Positions 15,248-23,042 of a stretch of 43,165 bases of DNA are shown in pieces. Numbering within the stretch: position 1 is the first letter of the stretch; each line of letters begins with the position of its first letter. The notes under the pieces were generated by a model that worked only from the letters and a program-made list of their open reading frames with translations, made no database searches and was not told the DNA's origin. Source of the DNA: Actinomycetales bacterium (GTDB lineage Bacteria > Actinomycetota > Actinomycetes > Nanopelagicales > Nanopelagicaceae); the NCBI GenBank assembly GCA_018969355.1, contig JAGWYO010000012.1, positions 1 through 43,165 of the forward strand. The letters are read 5' to 3'. The position numbers and the translations under genes are program-made.

Positions 15248-17766
15248 TATGCAAGGATCCGTTCATTTGATGGGTCAAATACTGATGTAGCACCAACTTC
15301 AGCGATTGAACATGGATAGTGCTCACCAAGATATTCAACAAGGAACTTGTTTCCGGCAACAGCTAACTCGGTTGGAAGGTAAGACATAAGGATGTGCTTA
15401 CCAAGAGATGGAGCAGAACCAGCACTTGTTACATAGGAGCGTCGGCCATGTGCATCTGTAATGGGCTTCTTATCCAAAGTAAGGATTGGTTCATTACCCA
15501 TCATGTAGCGCTTGACGCCAGTAGATGATGTGTGGTCATCAACAAAGAGTGTGCACAGCATTGCAACTGGTTTTTGCGCACGGTGCTTCACGTGTGCCTC
15601 TTTGCCAACAAAATCTTGTTCTTTGAGTTTAGGAGTTTGCATTCCCGCTTCAACTACGGTGTATTCAGTTTCAAGCTCTGGTCCATATGCGCGGTAGCAC
15701 TTCTCTAGACGACCAGTAGTTCCATACACACCAATTCCAACTGGAATTAATCCGTGGTTCTTTCCAGCCTCCCATAACGCATCCCACAGAGCTGGACCAT
15801 CAGCCATAGGAACATAGAACTCCCAACCAAGATCGCCAACGTATGAAATACGAGATGCAAGAACTTTCACTCCCTTGATATCGATTTCTTTACATGTGCT
15901 GAACTTAAATGCTTCATGACTCATATCGGTTGAAGTAACTTCTTGAACAATCTTTCTAGCATTTGGACCCCACACACCTAAAGTTGTGTAGTCAGAAGTA
16001 ATGTCTTTGATTTTTGCAGAGCCATCGGCTGGCAATAGATCAGCAAACCACTTCTTATCTGCCATACCGTGTGCACCGCCAGTAACAACGCGGAAGTGAT
16101 CGGTATCTAGGCGCATGATTGTTAAATCAGATTTAAATCCACCATTTGGACCAAGTACAGGTGTGTACACAACACGGCCAATAGCAACATCCATCTGGCG
16201 CAGGGCAGCCTTTTGTACAACAGCCAAAGCTGATGGGCCAGTGATATCAAAGTATGCAAAGGCGGTTAAATCAACGATTCCTGCGCTCTCGCGCATTTGT
16301 AAGTGCTCTGCATTGATAATCGGTGACCACCACCGTGATTCCCATTCAGCAGCACGGGGCATTACTTTGTCGCCAAACTTTGCAACTAAATCCTTATTGG
16401 ATTCATACCAGAACGGACGTTCCCATCCAGCAGTCTCATAGAAGACTGCGCCAAGGGCTGCTTCGCGCTCATAGTAAGGAGACAGGCGAACTTTACGATT
16501 TGATTCATACTGCTCAAGTGGGTGAACGATTCCATAAGTCTTGTTAAAGGATTCAGCCACACGAGACTTAATGTGCTTCTCTTCCTTGTGGTGCTCATGG
16601 AAGCGCGCAATGTTTGATGCATGAAGATCAATATGTGAATCTCCCAGAACCATCCATTCAGCTACAGACTTTGCAGTTCCTGGGCCTTCTTTGATCCAGA
16701 CTGCAGCTACCGACCACAGATTCTTCACTTCTGGAGTTTCGCCAAGAATTGGCATTCCATCTGGTGTGTAAGAAAGGATTCCGTTACATGCATACTTCTC
16801 GCGAACAGATTCATCTCCAACAATAGATGGCATTAGTTCGTAAGCATGCTCATCTTGAATATCAAAATCTGCCTGAGTAAATGCGAACTCTGTAGGAGAT
16901 AGAGCTGCAGTTGCATTCGAAGGAATGTCATCTGGTGTGTAGAGAATTGGACGGTGAGCATACGAACCAATTTCAAGTCCAGTTCCATGTTGGCGCTCAT
17001 ACATGAACACATCCATGTCACGGATGATTGGCCATTCAATATCACCCTTGGTGTCTTTAAAGAATGGGACAGGTCCGATGTCTTTCATCTGGTGAACTGC
17101 AGGTGTTAGTGGAATGTGTGCTCCAGCCATTGCAGCAAGCTTGGGAGACCAGCAACCGGTTGCAATAACAACGTATTCGGCTTCAATTGTTCCTTGATCG
17201 GTAACAACTGCCTTTACAACTGCGTTTTCAACTTTAATGTCTTGCACTTCAACGTTGGCAAATGATTGAGCAGCGCCCATCTCTTGTGCTTTCTCGCGCA
17301 TGATTGTTCCTGTGCGAAGTGAGTCAACGACGCCCACAGTTGGCTGGTAATACCCGCCTAAAATGATGCTTTCATCGATGTATGGCACTAATTGCTTTAC
17401 TTCTGCAGGAGTCAGGATTCGACCACCATCGATTCCCCAAGACTTTGCAGATGTAATACGCCGTGCCAGCTCTTGCATACGCTCTTCTGAACGTGCAACT
17501 TCAATTCCACCAGTTTGCGTAAAAGTTCCAAACTCTTTGTATTGGCGCATACTTTCAGCAGTAATTGCGCTCATCTCTTTTGAGTGATCCACTGGGAAGA
17601 TGAAGTTAGATGCGTGACCAGTTGATCCACCAGGGTTAGGAAGAGGTCCCTTATCAATCTGGACTATGTCTTTCCAACCCAGTTTTGCAAGGTGATAGAC
17701 CATTCCGTTGCCGACGATTCCAGCGCCGATAACAACGCACTTTGCCTTTGCAGGTAACTTACTCAT
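15247..17766 (-). CDS. Dimethylglycine/sarcosine dehydrogenase-like flavoprotein (FAD domain + GcvT domain)
   Basis: This 839-residue enzyme is predicted to oxidise an N-methyl group of an amine and hand the C1 unit to tetrahydrofolate as methylene-THF. Residues 1-390 form a DAO-type FAD domain: VVIGAGIVGNGMVYHLAKLGW at residues 11-31, and GSTGHASNF with His51 where related enzymes bind FAD covalently. Residues about 420-839 form the linker and GcvT-type folate domain (YDLT-like IVDLTAFAYFDITGP, LTIMRLDTDHFRVVTGG, RISYVGDLGWEFYVP). The whole chain resembles dimethylglycine oxidase/dehydrogenase; dedicated ETF genes favour a dehydrogenase. ATG 17766 has AAAGGAA upstream. Dimethylglycine or sarcosine is the likely substrate, linking to betaine demethylation, but the exact amine is unproven. 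Confidence 0.88.
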   Translation of the reverse strand: MSKLPAKAKCVVIGAGIVGNGMVYHLAKLGWKDIVQIDKGPLPNPGGSTGHASNFIFPVDHSKEMSAITAESMRQYKEFGTFTQTGGIEVARSEERMQELARRITSAKSWGIDGGRILTPAEVKQLVPYIDESIILGGYYQPTVGVVDSLRTGTIMREKAQEMGAAQSFANVEVQDIKVENAVVKAVVTDQGTIEAEYVVIATGCWSPKLAAMAGAHIPLTPAVHQMKDIGPVPFFKDTKGDIEWPIIRDMDVFMYERQHGTGLEIGSYAHRPILYTPDDIPSNATAALSPTEFAFTQADFDIQDEHAYELMPSIVGDESVREKYACNGILSYTPDGMPILGETPEVKNLWSVAAVWIKEGPGTAKSVAEWMVLGDSHIDLHASNIARFHEHHKEEKHIKSRVAESFNKTYGIVHPLEQYESNRKVRLSPYYEREAALGAVFYETAGWERPFWYESNKDLVAKFGDKVMPRAAEWESRWWSPIINAEHLQMRESAGIVDLTAFAYFDITGPSALAVVQKAALRQMDVAIGRVVYTPVLGPNGGFKSDLTIMRLDTDHFRVVTGGAHGMADKKWFADLLPADGSAKIKDITSDYTTLGVWGPNARKIVQEVTSTDMSHEAFKFSTCKEIDIKGVKVLASRISYVGDLGWEFYVPMADGPALWDALWEAGKNHGLIPVGIGVYGTTGRLEKCYRAYGPELETEYTVVEAGMQTPKLKEQDFVGKEAHVKHRAQKPVAMLCTLFVDDHTSSTGVKRYMMGNEPILTLDKKPITDAHGRRSYVTSAGSAPSLGKHILMSYLPTELAVAGNKFLVEYLGEHYPCSIAEVGATSVFDPSNERILA

Positions 17767-17796
17767 AGCTTCATTTCCTTTTTCTGTGGGTGGTAG

Positions 17797-18459
17797 TTAT
17801 AAAGACTTACGGATTTCTGATTCAAAACCTTCAACATGCTCTTTCATTGCCTTTGATGCTGCTTTTGAATCATTACTTGCAATTGCTTCTAATAAAGCTC
17901 GATGTTCAATAATTGCATCAGCTAAATGCTCCACTCGATCAAGGGCTAAGAACCAGATGCGAAGAGCGTGGGCGTAGTAGTTATCGAGGGCTGCTGCCAG
18001 AAATTCATTGTGCGTGCATTGATAGATGTGATGGTGAATTCGCTGGTCTAACCCGATCAATGTTGGCATATCCAAATCGCCTTTGATTGCCTTTATTTCC
18101 TTAATCAATGCCTTTGTAATCTCTTGGTCAGCAGCAGTTGATCGTGTGGCAGCAAGTTCTGCCGCCTTTATCTCAAGTACAGCTCGTGTTTCAGAGAGTT
18201 GTGAAAGATTGGCAACATCAACGCGGGAGACAAACATGCCACGACGTGGATACACCTCAACGAGTTTTTCATTTGCTAGCGAGCGCAGAGCTTCACGGAT
18301 GGGTGTGCGACCCATCTTTAAGCTGCTCATCAATGCACTCTCGCTAATGAGTGATCCTGGTTCTAGTTCTAACGTAATAATCATGGAGCGAATACGGCTA
18401 TAGGCCGCCTCCGATAGCGAGGAGCTCTGCCTAGAGAGAATATGGATAGCTTGGCTCAC
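17797..18459 (-). CDS. GntR-family (FCD-type) transcriptional regulator
   Basis: This 220-residue regulator has an N-terminal winged helix (about 12-80: LSEAAYSRIRSMIITLELEPGSLISESALMSSLKMGRTPIREALRSLANEKLVEVYPRRGMFVS) and a C-terminal helical FCD domain (about 90-215) containing a likely metal-binding set such as DQRIHHHIY and IIEHRALLEAI. It begins with GTG 18459, 7 nt after a TATCAT hexamer, suggesting a leaderless mRNA. Two operator-like repeats lie over that -10. It is 30 bp before the dimethylglycine dehydrogenase-like gene on the same strand and probably controls the whole demethylase-formate dehydrogenase operon. The ligand is unknown. Confidence 0.92.
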   Translation of the reverse strand: MSQAIHILSRQSSSLSEAAYSRIRSMIITLELEPGSLISESALMSSLKMGRTPIREALRSLANEKLVEVYPRRGMFVSRVDVANLSQLSETRAVLEIKAAELAATRSTAADQEITKALIKEIKAIKGDLDMPTLIGLDQRIHHHIYQCTHNEFLAAALDNYYAHALRIWFLALDRVEHLADAIIEHRALLEAIASNDSKAASKAMKEHVEGFESEIRKSL

Positions 18460-18466
18460 ATCGGCG

Positions 18467-18488
18467 ATGATATATCAGTGATATACCA
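18467..18488 (-). promoter_or_regulatory. Leaderless promoter with tandem GntR-type operators
   Basis: Two copies of TGATATAYCA start at 18468 and 18479, exactly 11 bp apart, one helical turn. The first is a perfect 10-bp palindrome; the second reads TGGTATATCA on the coding strand, close to FCD-type GntR sites. The presumed -10 TATCAT of the regulator gene (18472-18467) overlaps the first copy, and the GTG start follows 7 nt later. Binding here would block RNA polymerase directly. Nothing else is visible in the 60 bp between the permease gene and the regulator. Confidence 0.6.
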
Positions 18489-18519
18489 ATGAAAAGAGGC
18501 GCGAGGGGTGGTTTCAGGC

Positions 18520-19248
18520 TTAGTAGTACTTGGTAATGAGCCAGGCTGAGGCTCCAAAGCCCACGGTGAGGATGAGCGCCCTGTAGACAAAGGCAGGCAT
18601 CTTTGCGGCATATCGTCCGCCATAGGTTCCCCCGATGCTGGCGCCAATAAGTAGAGCGATGACCACCCCCCAATGGGCTTTGCCGCTGAAGATATAGATG
18701 ATGTTGGAGATCAAGGATGTCCAGCCAACGATTAAATTCTTCGCAGTATTGAGAGTCTTAGGGTCGCGCCTGATGTCGCGAGCTAGGACAGCAATCACCA
18801 TCACACCTTGGCCCGGACCGAAGTAGCCGCAGTACAACCCGCTTCCCGCAATGCCTATTTTTTCAACGAGTTCGTGACGAGCCCCACGATCAGGCTTTGG
18901 TTTGATTAAAAATGACAGACTCGCGAAAAGGAGTAGAAAAGGAACCATTTTCTCAAATACACCAGGTGGCACGGTGAGCAACATAATTGCCCCGGTACTT
19001 GAACCGATGATTGAAATGTAGATAAGGAGTTTGTATTCCTGAAAGTAAGCACGCATCTGATCACGCACGGCAATGAGGGCAAAGAAGTTTGCTGGCGTGA
19101 CACCTAAGGCATTTGAAATTGCCGCACTGACGGGCGACATTCCTGTTGCAAGTAAGACTGGGTAAGAGATAACTGATGCTCCCCCAGCCATTCCATTAAT
19201 TCCGCCGACAAGAATGCCGACGAGGAAAATAATGATGTACTCGAGCAT
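18520..19248 (-). CDS. TauE/SafE (TSUP) family membrane permease
   Basis: This hydrophobic protein of 242 residues has about seven or eight membrane segments. It has the family start MLEYIIIFLVGILVGGINGMAGGASVISYPVLL, with the repeated glycine-rich motif, and a second-half counterpart GSGLYCGYFGPGQGVMVIAVLA. TSUP proteins move anions such as sulfite, sulfonates or organic acids. ATG 19248 is chosen because TATGGT lies 6 nt upstream, a leaderless arrangement; a TTG at 19263 would sit inside that element. It lies 60 bp before the GntR gene on the same strand, so it may belong to the methyl-group oxidation regulon, but its substrate cannot be read. Confidence 0.85.
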   Translation of the reverse strand: MLEYIIIFLVGILVGGINGMAGGASVISYPVLLATGMSPVSAAISNALGVTPANFFALIAVRDQMRAYFQEYKLLIYISIIGSSTGAIMLLTVPPGVFEKMVPFLLLFASLSFLIKPKPDRGARHELVEKIGIAGSGLYCGYFGPGQGVMVIAVLARDIRRDPKTLNTAKNLIVGWTSLISNIIYIFSGKAHWGVVIALLIGASIGGTYGGRYAAKMPAFVYRALILTVGFGASAWLITKYY

Positions 19249-19270
19249 TGGGTAACCATACAATGCGACT
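19249..19270. promoter_or_regulatory. Interlocked divergent leaderless promoters, permease / moaD
   Basis: Only 22 bp separate two divergent ATG codons. On the plus strand TACAAT (19259-19264) is 6 nt before the moaD ATG (19271). On the minus strand TATGGT (19260-19255) is 6 nt before the permease ATG (19248). The two -10-like hexamers overlap by the two bases TA at 19259-19260. Both mRNAs would begin at or next to the start codon. Simultaneous use seems impossible, so the two directions should compete. Confidence 0.6.
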
Positions 19271-19516
19271 ATGGCTATGGATATAGAGATTCGCTACTTT
19301 GCAGCTGCGCGAGCCGCGGCGGGAGTAAGCATTCAGCGCGTTGAACCAGCCTCGCTCACGCAGATTCTGGCCACAGTAAGTGCAGATAACACCCAACTAG
19401 CTCATGTCATTGAGCAGTGCTCATTTCTAGTTGATTCAGTAGCAGTCAACGATATGGATATAGATATTCATGCTGGCAGCTTTATTGATGTCCTGCCACG
19501 TTTTGCTGGTGGCTAA
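19271..19516 (+). CDS. moaD: MoaD/ThiS-family sulfur carrier (molybdopterin synthase small subunit)
   Basis: This ubiquitin-fold protein of 81 residues ends in Gly-Gly (RFAGG), the C-terminus that is adenylated and thiocarboxylated to donate sulfur to precursor Z. The N-terminal IEIRYFAAARAAAGV and the later INDMDIDIHAGSFIDVLPRFAGG-type ending match MoaD. It starts at ATG 19271 with a TACAAT hexamer 6 nt upstream. It faces the moaA-mobA operon and its stop codon overlaps that of moaA by 4 bp. Context favours MoaD over ThiS. No MoeB-type activating enzyme is in the window. Confidence 0.88.
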   Translation: MAMDIEIRYFAAARAAAGVSIQRVEPASLTQILATVSADNTQLAHVIEQCSFLVDSVAVNDMDIDIHAGSFIDVLPRFAGG

Positions 19517-20514
19517 CCACCTATTGCAGACATCGGTCTGGCTGGTGCAATAAAAGAGGGGTCATTAATCCCGTGACCAGGCAGCTTATTAATGACGGTT
19601 TTCTGGAAGCGGGCCGCTATTTCCAATCGCTTTGCTGCGTCATCCTTGTTCTCATCCCGCAGTACTTTTCTCACATCTACTTCCTCATTTGAAAATAAAC
19701 ATGAGCGCAGCTGGCCATCTGACGTTAAACGTAAGCGATCACATGCCCCACAAAATGGTCGTGTCACGCTACCGATAATGCCAACGGTTGCTTGTGTTCC
19801 ATTGATAGAGAACTCTTCAGCAGGAGATGATCCTCGGCCATCAATAGGAGTTAATTCATAATGAATTGATAAGTCTGCATAAATCTGATCTGCGCTCACC
19901 ATCGTTGCTCTATCCCAAATTCCACCGGCATCTAGGGGCATCTGCTCAATAAAGCGTAATGCGTATTCATTCTTAAGCGCCCATTCCAACAGCGCTGGTG
20001 CTTCATCATCATTTATCCCTTGAAGCAAAACCGTATTTACTTTAATAGGAAAGAGCCCAGCAGCTTTAGCGGCAGCTAATCCTTCAATAACATCATCAAA
20101 GCGATCTCTGTAGGTCAGTTTCTTAAATCGCTCGCGGCTTAAAGTATCTAGGCTGACATTAATCCGATTTAACCCAGCTTTTGCTAATGGTTGTGCTAAC
20201 TCCTTTAACTTCAGACCGTTAGTAGTCAAAGTCAATCGAGGCGCATTAGCAAGACCTGCTATGCGATCAACGATTTCAACAATATCTGGTCGAAGCAAAG
20301 GCTCACCACCAGTTAGGCGAACCTCATTAATTCCTTGTTCAACTGCTACTTCAATTACTGTGAGAAGTTCATTAGTTGTCAGTAAATCATCATGAGGAAT
20401 CCATGCCGCAAAATCATTGGGCATGCAGTAGGTGCAGCGCAGTGAACAACGATCAGTCAGTGAAACGCGAAGATTGCGGTGTTGACGGCCATAGGTATCA
20501 ATGAGTTTGCTCAT
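19513..20514 (-). CDS. moaA: GTP 3',8-cyclase (radical SAM)
   Basis: This enzyme carries out the first step of molybdenum cofactor synthesis on GTP. The protein is 333 residues from ATG 20514, which overlaps the moaE stop (ATGA); an upstream in-frame start at 20529 is less likely. The N-terminal radical-SAM motif is CSLRCTYC (Cys 23, 27, 30), followed by VRLTGGEPLLR and RINVSLDTLSRERF. The second cluster lies in PFCGACDRLRLTSDGQLRSCLF. The chain ends in Gly-Gly (SAIGG), needed for activity in MoaA. It is the last gene of the moeA-containing operon. Confidence 0.96.
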   Translation of the reverse strand: MSKLIDTYGRQHRNLRVSLTDRCSLRCTYCMPNDFAAWIPHDDLLTTNELLTVIEVAVEQGINEVRLTGGEPLLRPDIVEIVDRIAGLANAPRLTLTTNGLKLKELAQPLAKAGLNRINVSLDTLSRERFKKLTYRDRFDDVIEGLAAAKAAGLFPIKVNTVLLQGINDDEAPALLEWALKNEYALRFIEQMPLDAGGIWDRATMVSADQIYADLSIHYELTPIDGRGSSPAEEFSINGTQATVGIIGSVTRPFCGACDRLRLTSDGQLRSCLFSNEEVDVRKVLRDENKDDAAKRLEIAARFQKTVINKLPGHGINDPSFIAPARPMSAIGG

Positions 20515-20933
20515 GCGCAATTCACCCACTCATCGCTGCCATCGGTGAACTTTTGATGTTTCCAGATAGGCAATTTTTCTTTAACCGCATTCACAATCGC
20601 AGCACAGGCATCAAAGGCAGCTTGGCGATGGGCAGCAGAAACTGCCACAGCAAATGCAGTTTCACCGATAGGAATCTGGCCAAAGCGATGAGCCAGAGCT
20701 ACTTTTTCAATCTCACATCTACCTATGACTGAGAGTGTTATCAGCTTTATCTGCTCTGGAGCGCTTGGATGAATCTCATAAAGAAGTGAGGCAACTTCTT
20801 TGCCACCATCATGATTTCGAACGTCTCCGCAAAACGTGATAACAGCACCGCTGTGTGGATTGGCAACGAGTTTGGATAGTTCTTGAATCTGAATAGGTGT
20901 ATCAGTGACAACTGCATAGACAAGCTCGGGCAT
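20511..20933 (-). CDS. moaE: Molybdopterin synthase catalytic subunit
   Basis: This 140-residue subunit inserts the dithiolene sulfurs with MoaD. Recognisable parts are GAVITFCGDVRNHDGGKEVASLLYEIH, VALAHRFGQIPIGETAFAVAVSAAHRQAAFDAC and the C-terminal PIWKHQKFTDGSDEWV containing the conserved Lys residues. The length is normal. It lies between mog and moaA with overlapping ends. Its partner MoaD is encoded separately on the opposite strand at 19271. Confidence 0.95.
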   Translation of the reverse strand: MPELVYAVVTDTPIQIQELSKLVANPHSGAVITFCGDVRNHDGGKEVASLLYEIHPSAPEQIKLITLSVIGRCEIEKVALAHRFGQIPIGETAFAVAVSAAHRQAAFDACAAIVNAVKEKLPIWKHQKFTDGSDEWVNCA

Positions 20934-21412
20934 TAGTGATCCTTGCCATCGAGTTGATCAAGAATGTGTCCGGCTAAACGTTCAATGATTACTAGGCCAT
21001 CTTTGATTGCACCCTGGGAGCCTGGCAGATTAATAATTATTGATGTGCCATGTGTTCCCACTAAACCTCTTGTTAAATCAGAGGTTGGAACTTTTTCTCG
21101 TGAATAAGCACGCAAAGCCTCTGAAAAACCTGGGATGAGTTTTTCCATAAATGGAGCAGTTGCTTCCGGTGTTACATCGTTAGGTGAAACACCTGTGCCA
21201 CCTGTTGTGACGATAAGACGTGTTTTATTAGCTATAGCCAAAGTAAGTTGCTCTGAGATTAGATCGATTGAGTCTGCAACGAGATGCGGACCTGATACTG
21301 CATAACCTAGATCAGTGAGTCCTTGTGCAAGTGATGCCCCACTTAAATCTGCATACTCACCACGAGATGCACGATTACTTGCAGTTATAACTACCGCGGT
21401 GCGCATACTCAC
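20933..21412 (-). CDS. mog: Molybdopterin adenylyltransferase (MogA/MoaB family)
   Basis: This protein of about 159 residues would adenylate molybdopterin before metal insertion. It shows the signature [18 protein letters not shown] and the C-terminal [17 protein letters not shown] start at GTG 21412, which overlaps the moaC stop (GTGA) and has GGAAG 5 nt upstream. ATG 21406 and TTG 21424 are other in-frame options. It is translationally linked to moaC before it and moaE after it. Confidence 0.9.
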   Translation of the reverse strand: MSMRTAVVITASNRASRGEYADLSGASLAQGLTDLGYAVSGPHLVADSIDLISEQLTLAIANKTRLIVTTGGTGVSPNDVTPEATAPFMEKLIPGFSEALRAYSREKVPTSDLTRGLVGTHGTSIIINLPGSQGAIKDGLVIIERLAGHILDQLDGKDH

Positions 21413-21882
21413 GTGCGCTTCCAATCGCCATTCTTTCCACCAGATTTTGAATCAATGTGAATAGCGCTAATTTCTGCAGCTGGATCTAGCGCTTTAATCA
21501 TGTCAATAATCGTTAAGCCTGCAACGCTCACGGCAGTTAGCGCCTCCATCTCAACGCCAGTGCGATCTGAAGTAATGACATGGGATGTGATTTCTACACC
21601 AAGTTCTGTAATAGCTAAATCTATTGAAATCTTATTTAAAGCAATGGGATGACAGAGGGGAATGAGCTCACTTGTCTTCTTGGCTGCCATGATTCCAGCG
21701 ATGCGAGCAGTAGATAAAACATCACCTTTGGGTGTTGTGCCATCACGAAGAAGTGCAACAACTTCACTCGATAAGTTCACTCGCCCTGATGCAATGGCCT
21801 GGCGCACAGTAACATCGCGCCCAGTTACATCCACCATGTTGGCTTCACCTGAACTATTGAGGTGGGTTAATCCATCGCTCAT
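21409..21882 (-). CDS. moaC: Cyclic pyranopterin monophosphate synthase
   Basis: This 157-residue enzyme acts after MoaA to make cyclic pyranopterin monophosphate. Family segments are MVDVTGRDVTVRQAIASGRV, GIMAAKKTSELIPLCHPIAL and GVEMEALTAVSVAGLTIIDMIKAL. Length and motifs are complete. The ATG overlaps the moeA stop (ATGA), and its stop overlaps mog. Confidence 0.96.
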   Translation of the reverse strand: MSDGLTHLNSSGEANMVDVTGRDVTVRQAIASGRVNLSSEVVALLRDGTTPKGDVLSTARIAGIMAAKKTSELIPLCHPIALNKISIDLAITELGVEITSHVITSDRTGVEMEALTAVSVAGLTIIDMIKALDPAAEISAIHIDSKSGGKNGDWKRT

Positions 21883-23042
21883 GCCGGTAAGTCTAACCAG
21901 CGCACCTGCTCGCCAACACCAGTCACAGCTTTGGTAACTATGGCAAAGCCATCTGAATGCGCTAATCCACGCAGCATTGCAGAGCCTAGATACGGTGCAA
22001 CATGAAATTGGCCGTCAATGAGGTTGCCAATGATCAAACGAGTGAAATCTTGCGGTGCGGTTAATTCACTAGCTGTTACGGCTTTTGCGAGCTTCTTATG
22101 AGTCTGACCGAGCTTTGATGCAATGACTGGTTGGCCAAGGGATGCAAGTGCAACGATTGCAGATTGCGGATTACCAGGCAGACCAAGAATTGCCACGTCA
22201 CCTTTGCGTGCTAACAACATCGGATGTCCTGGCCGAACTTTGACGGTGTCTACCAAAATCTCTGCACCGATTGCATCGAGTGCACCGTGTAGATAATCGC
22301 GTGGTCCTTGTGCTGTGCCACCTGTTGTAATGACAATGTCTGCCTTGTCACAAGCATCTTTTAGGGCAGCGACAACTAGATCTAATTGATCTGAGATGTA
22401 TTGAGTACTAATTATTTGGGCTCCCATGGCATGTAACCAACCGGGCAATTGAGGACCTAAGGCATCTCGCACTAATCCATCGCGTGGTATGCCTGTATGT
22501 TGAATTTCATCACCGAGCAAAACAAGTGCGACTTTCGGTTGTGTAACAACATCTACTTCATCAAATCCTGCGGCTGCAAGTAATCCAATCATCGCTGGGT
22601 TTAATACGCTTCCTTTACTGACAATGACATCTCCTGCCTTGCATTCATGAGCCGGTGGTCGAATATCTTGATCTTTTACCACTTCGCCCTTCAACTCTCT
22701 TCCTTCTACTTGTGCTGATTCCCAACGAATGATTCCAAACGTTCCTTTGGGAATAACTGCACCAGTTGCAATACCAACAGCTTGACATGATGCAAGTGGA
22801 CCTTTCATCGGTAATCCTGCTTTTACTTCACCAATAATTGTCCATGGACCAGGTCCACTGACTGCATATCCATCCATTGCAGAGGTTGCATAGGTTGGAA
22901 GATCAACTAAAGACTTAGCATCCACGGCCACAGTTCTGTTTACACATTGTGCAACGGGCAAGGATTCTGATTTCAACGCTTTGAAAGTAGATTGTGCTAT
23001 CGCACGAGCCCCATCCCAACTTCCTTCAATAAGTGCGCTCAT
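21879..23042 (-). CDS. moeA: Molybdopterin molybdenumtransferase
   Basis: This 387-residue protein inserts molybdate into adenylated molybdopterin. It has the MoeA layout: N-terminal ALVDLPTYATSAMDGYAV-type segment (residues about 55-72), a beta-barrel insert, the MoCF-binding domain with TTGGTAQGPRDYLHGAL and LGLPGNPQSAIVALASLGQPVI, and a C-terminal barrel. The start overlaps the mobA stop. MoeA here serves the nearby formate dehydrogenase, the only molybdoenzyme in the window. Confidence 0.95.
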   Translation of the reverse strand: MSALIEGSWDGARAIAQSTFKALKSESLPVAQCVNRTVAVDAKSLVDLPTYATSAMDGYAVSGPGPWTIIGEVKAGLPMKGPLASCQAVGIATGAVIPKGTFGIIRWESAQVEGRELKGEVVKDQDIRPPAHECKAGDVIVSKGSVLNPAMIGLLAAAGFDEVDVVTQPKVALVLLGDEIQHTGIPRDGLVRDALGPQLPGWLHAMGAQIISTQYISDQLDLVVAALKDACDKADIVITTGGTAQGPRDYLHGALDAIGAEILVDTVKVRPGHPMLLARKGDVAILGLPGNPQSAIVALASLGQPVIASKLGQTHKKLAKAVTASELTAPQDFTRLIIGNLIDGQFHVAPYLGSAMLRGLAHSDGFAIVTKAVTGVGEQVRWLDLPA

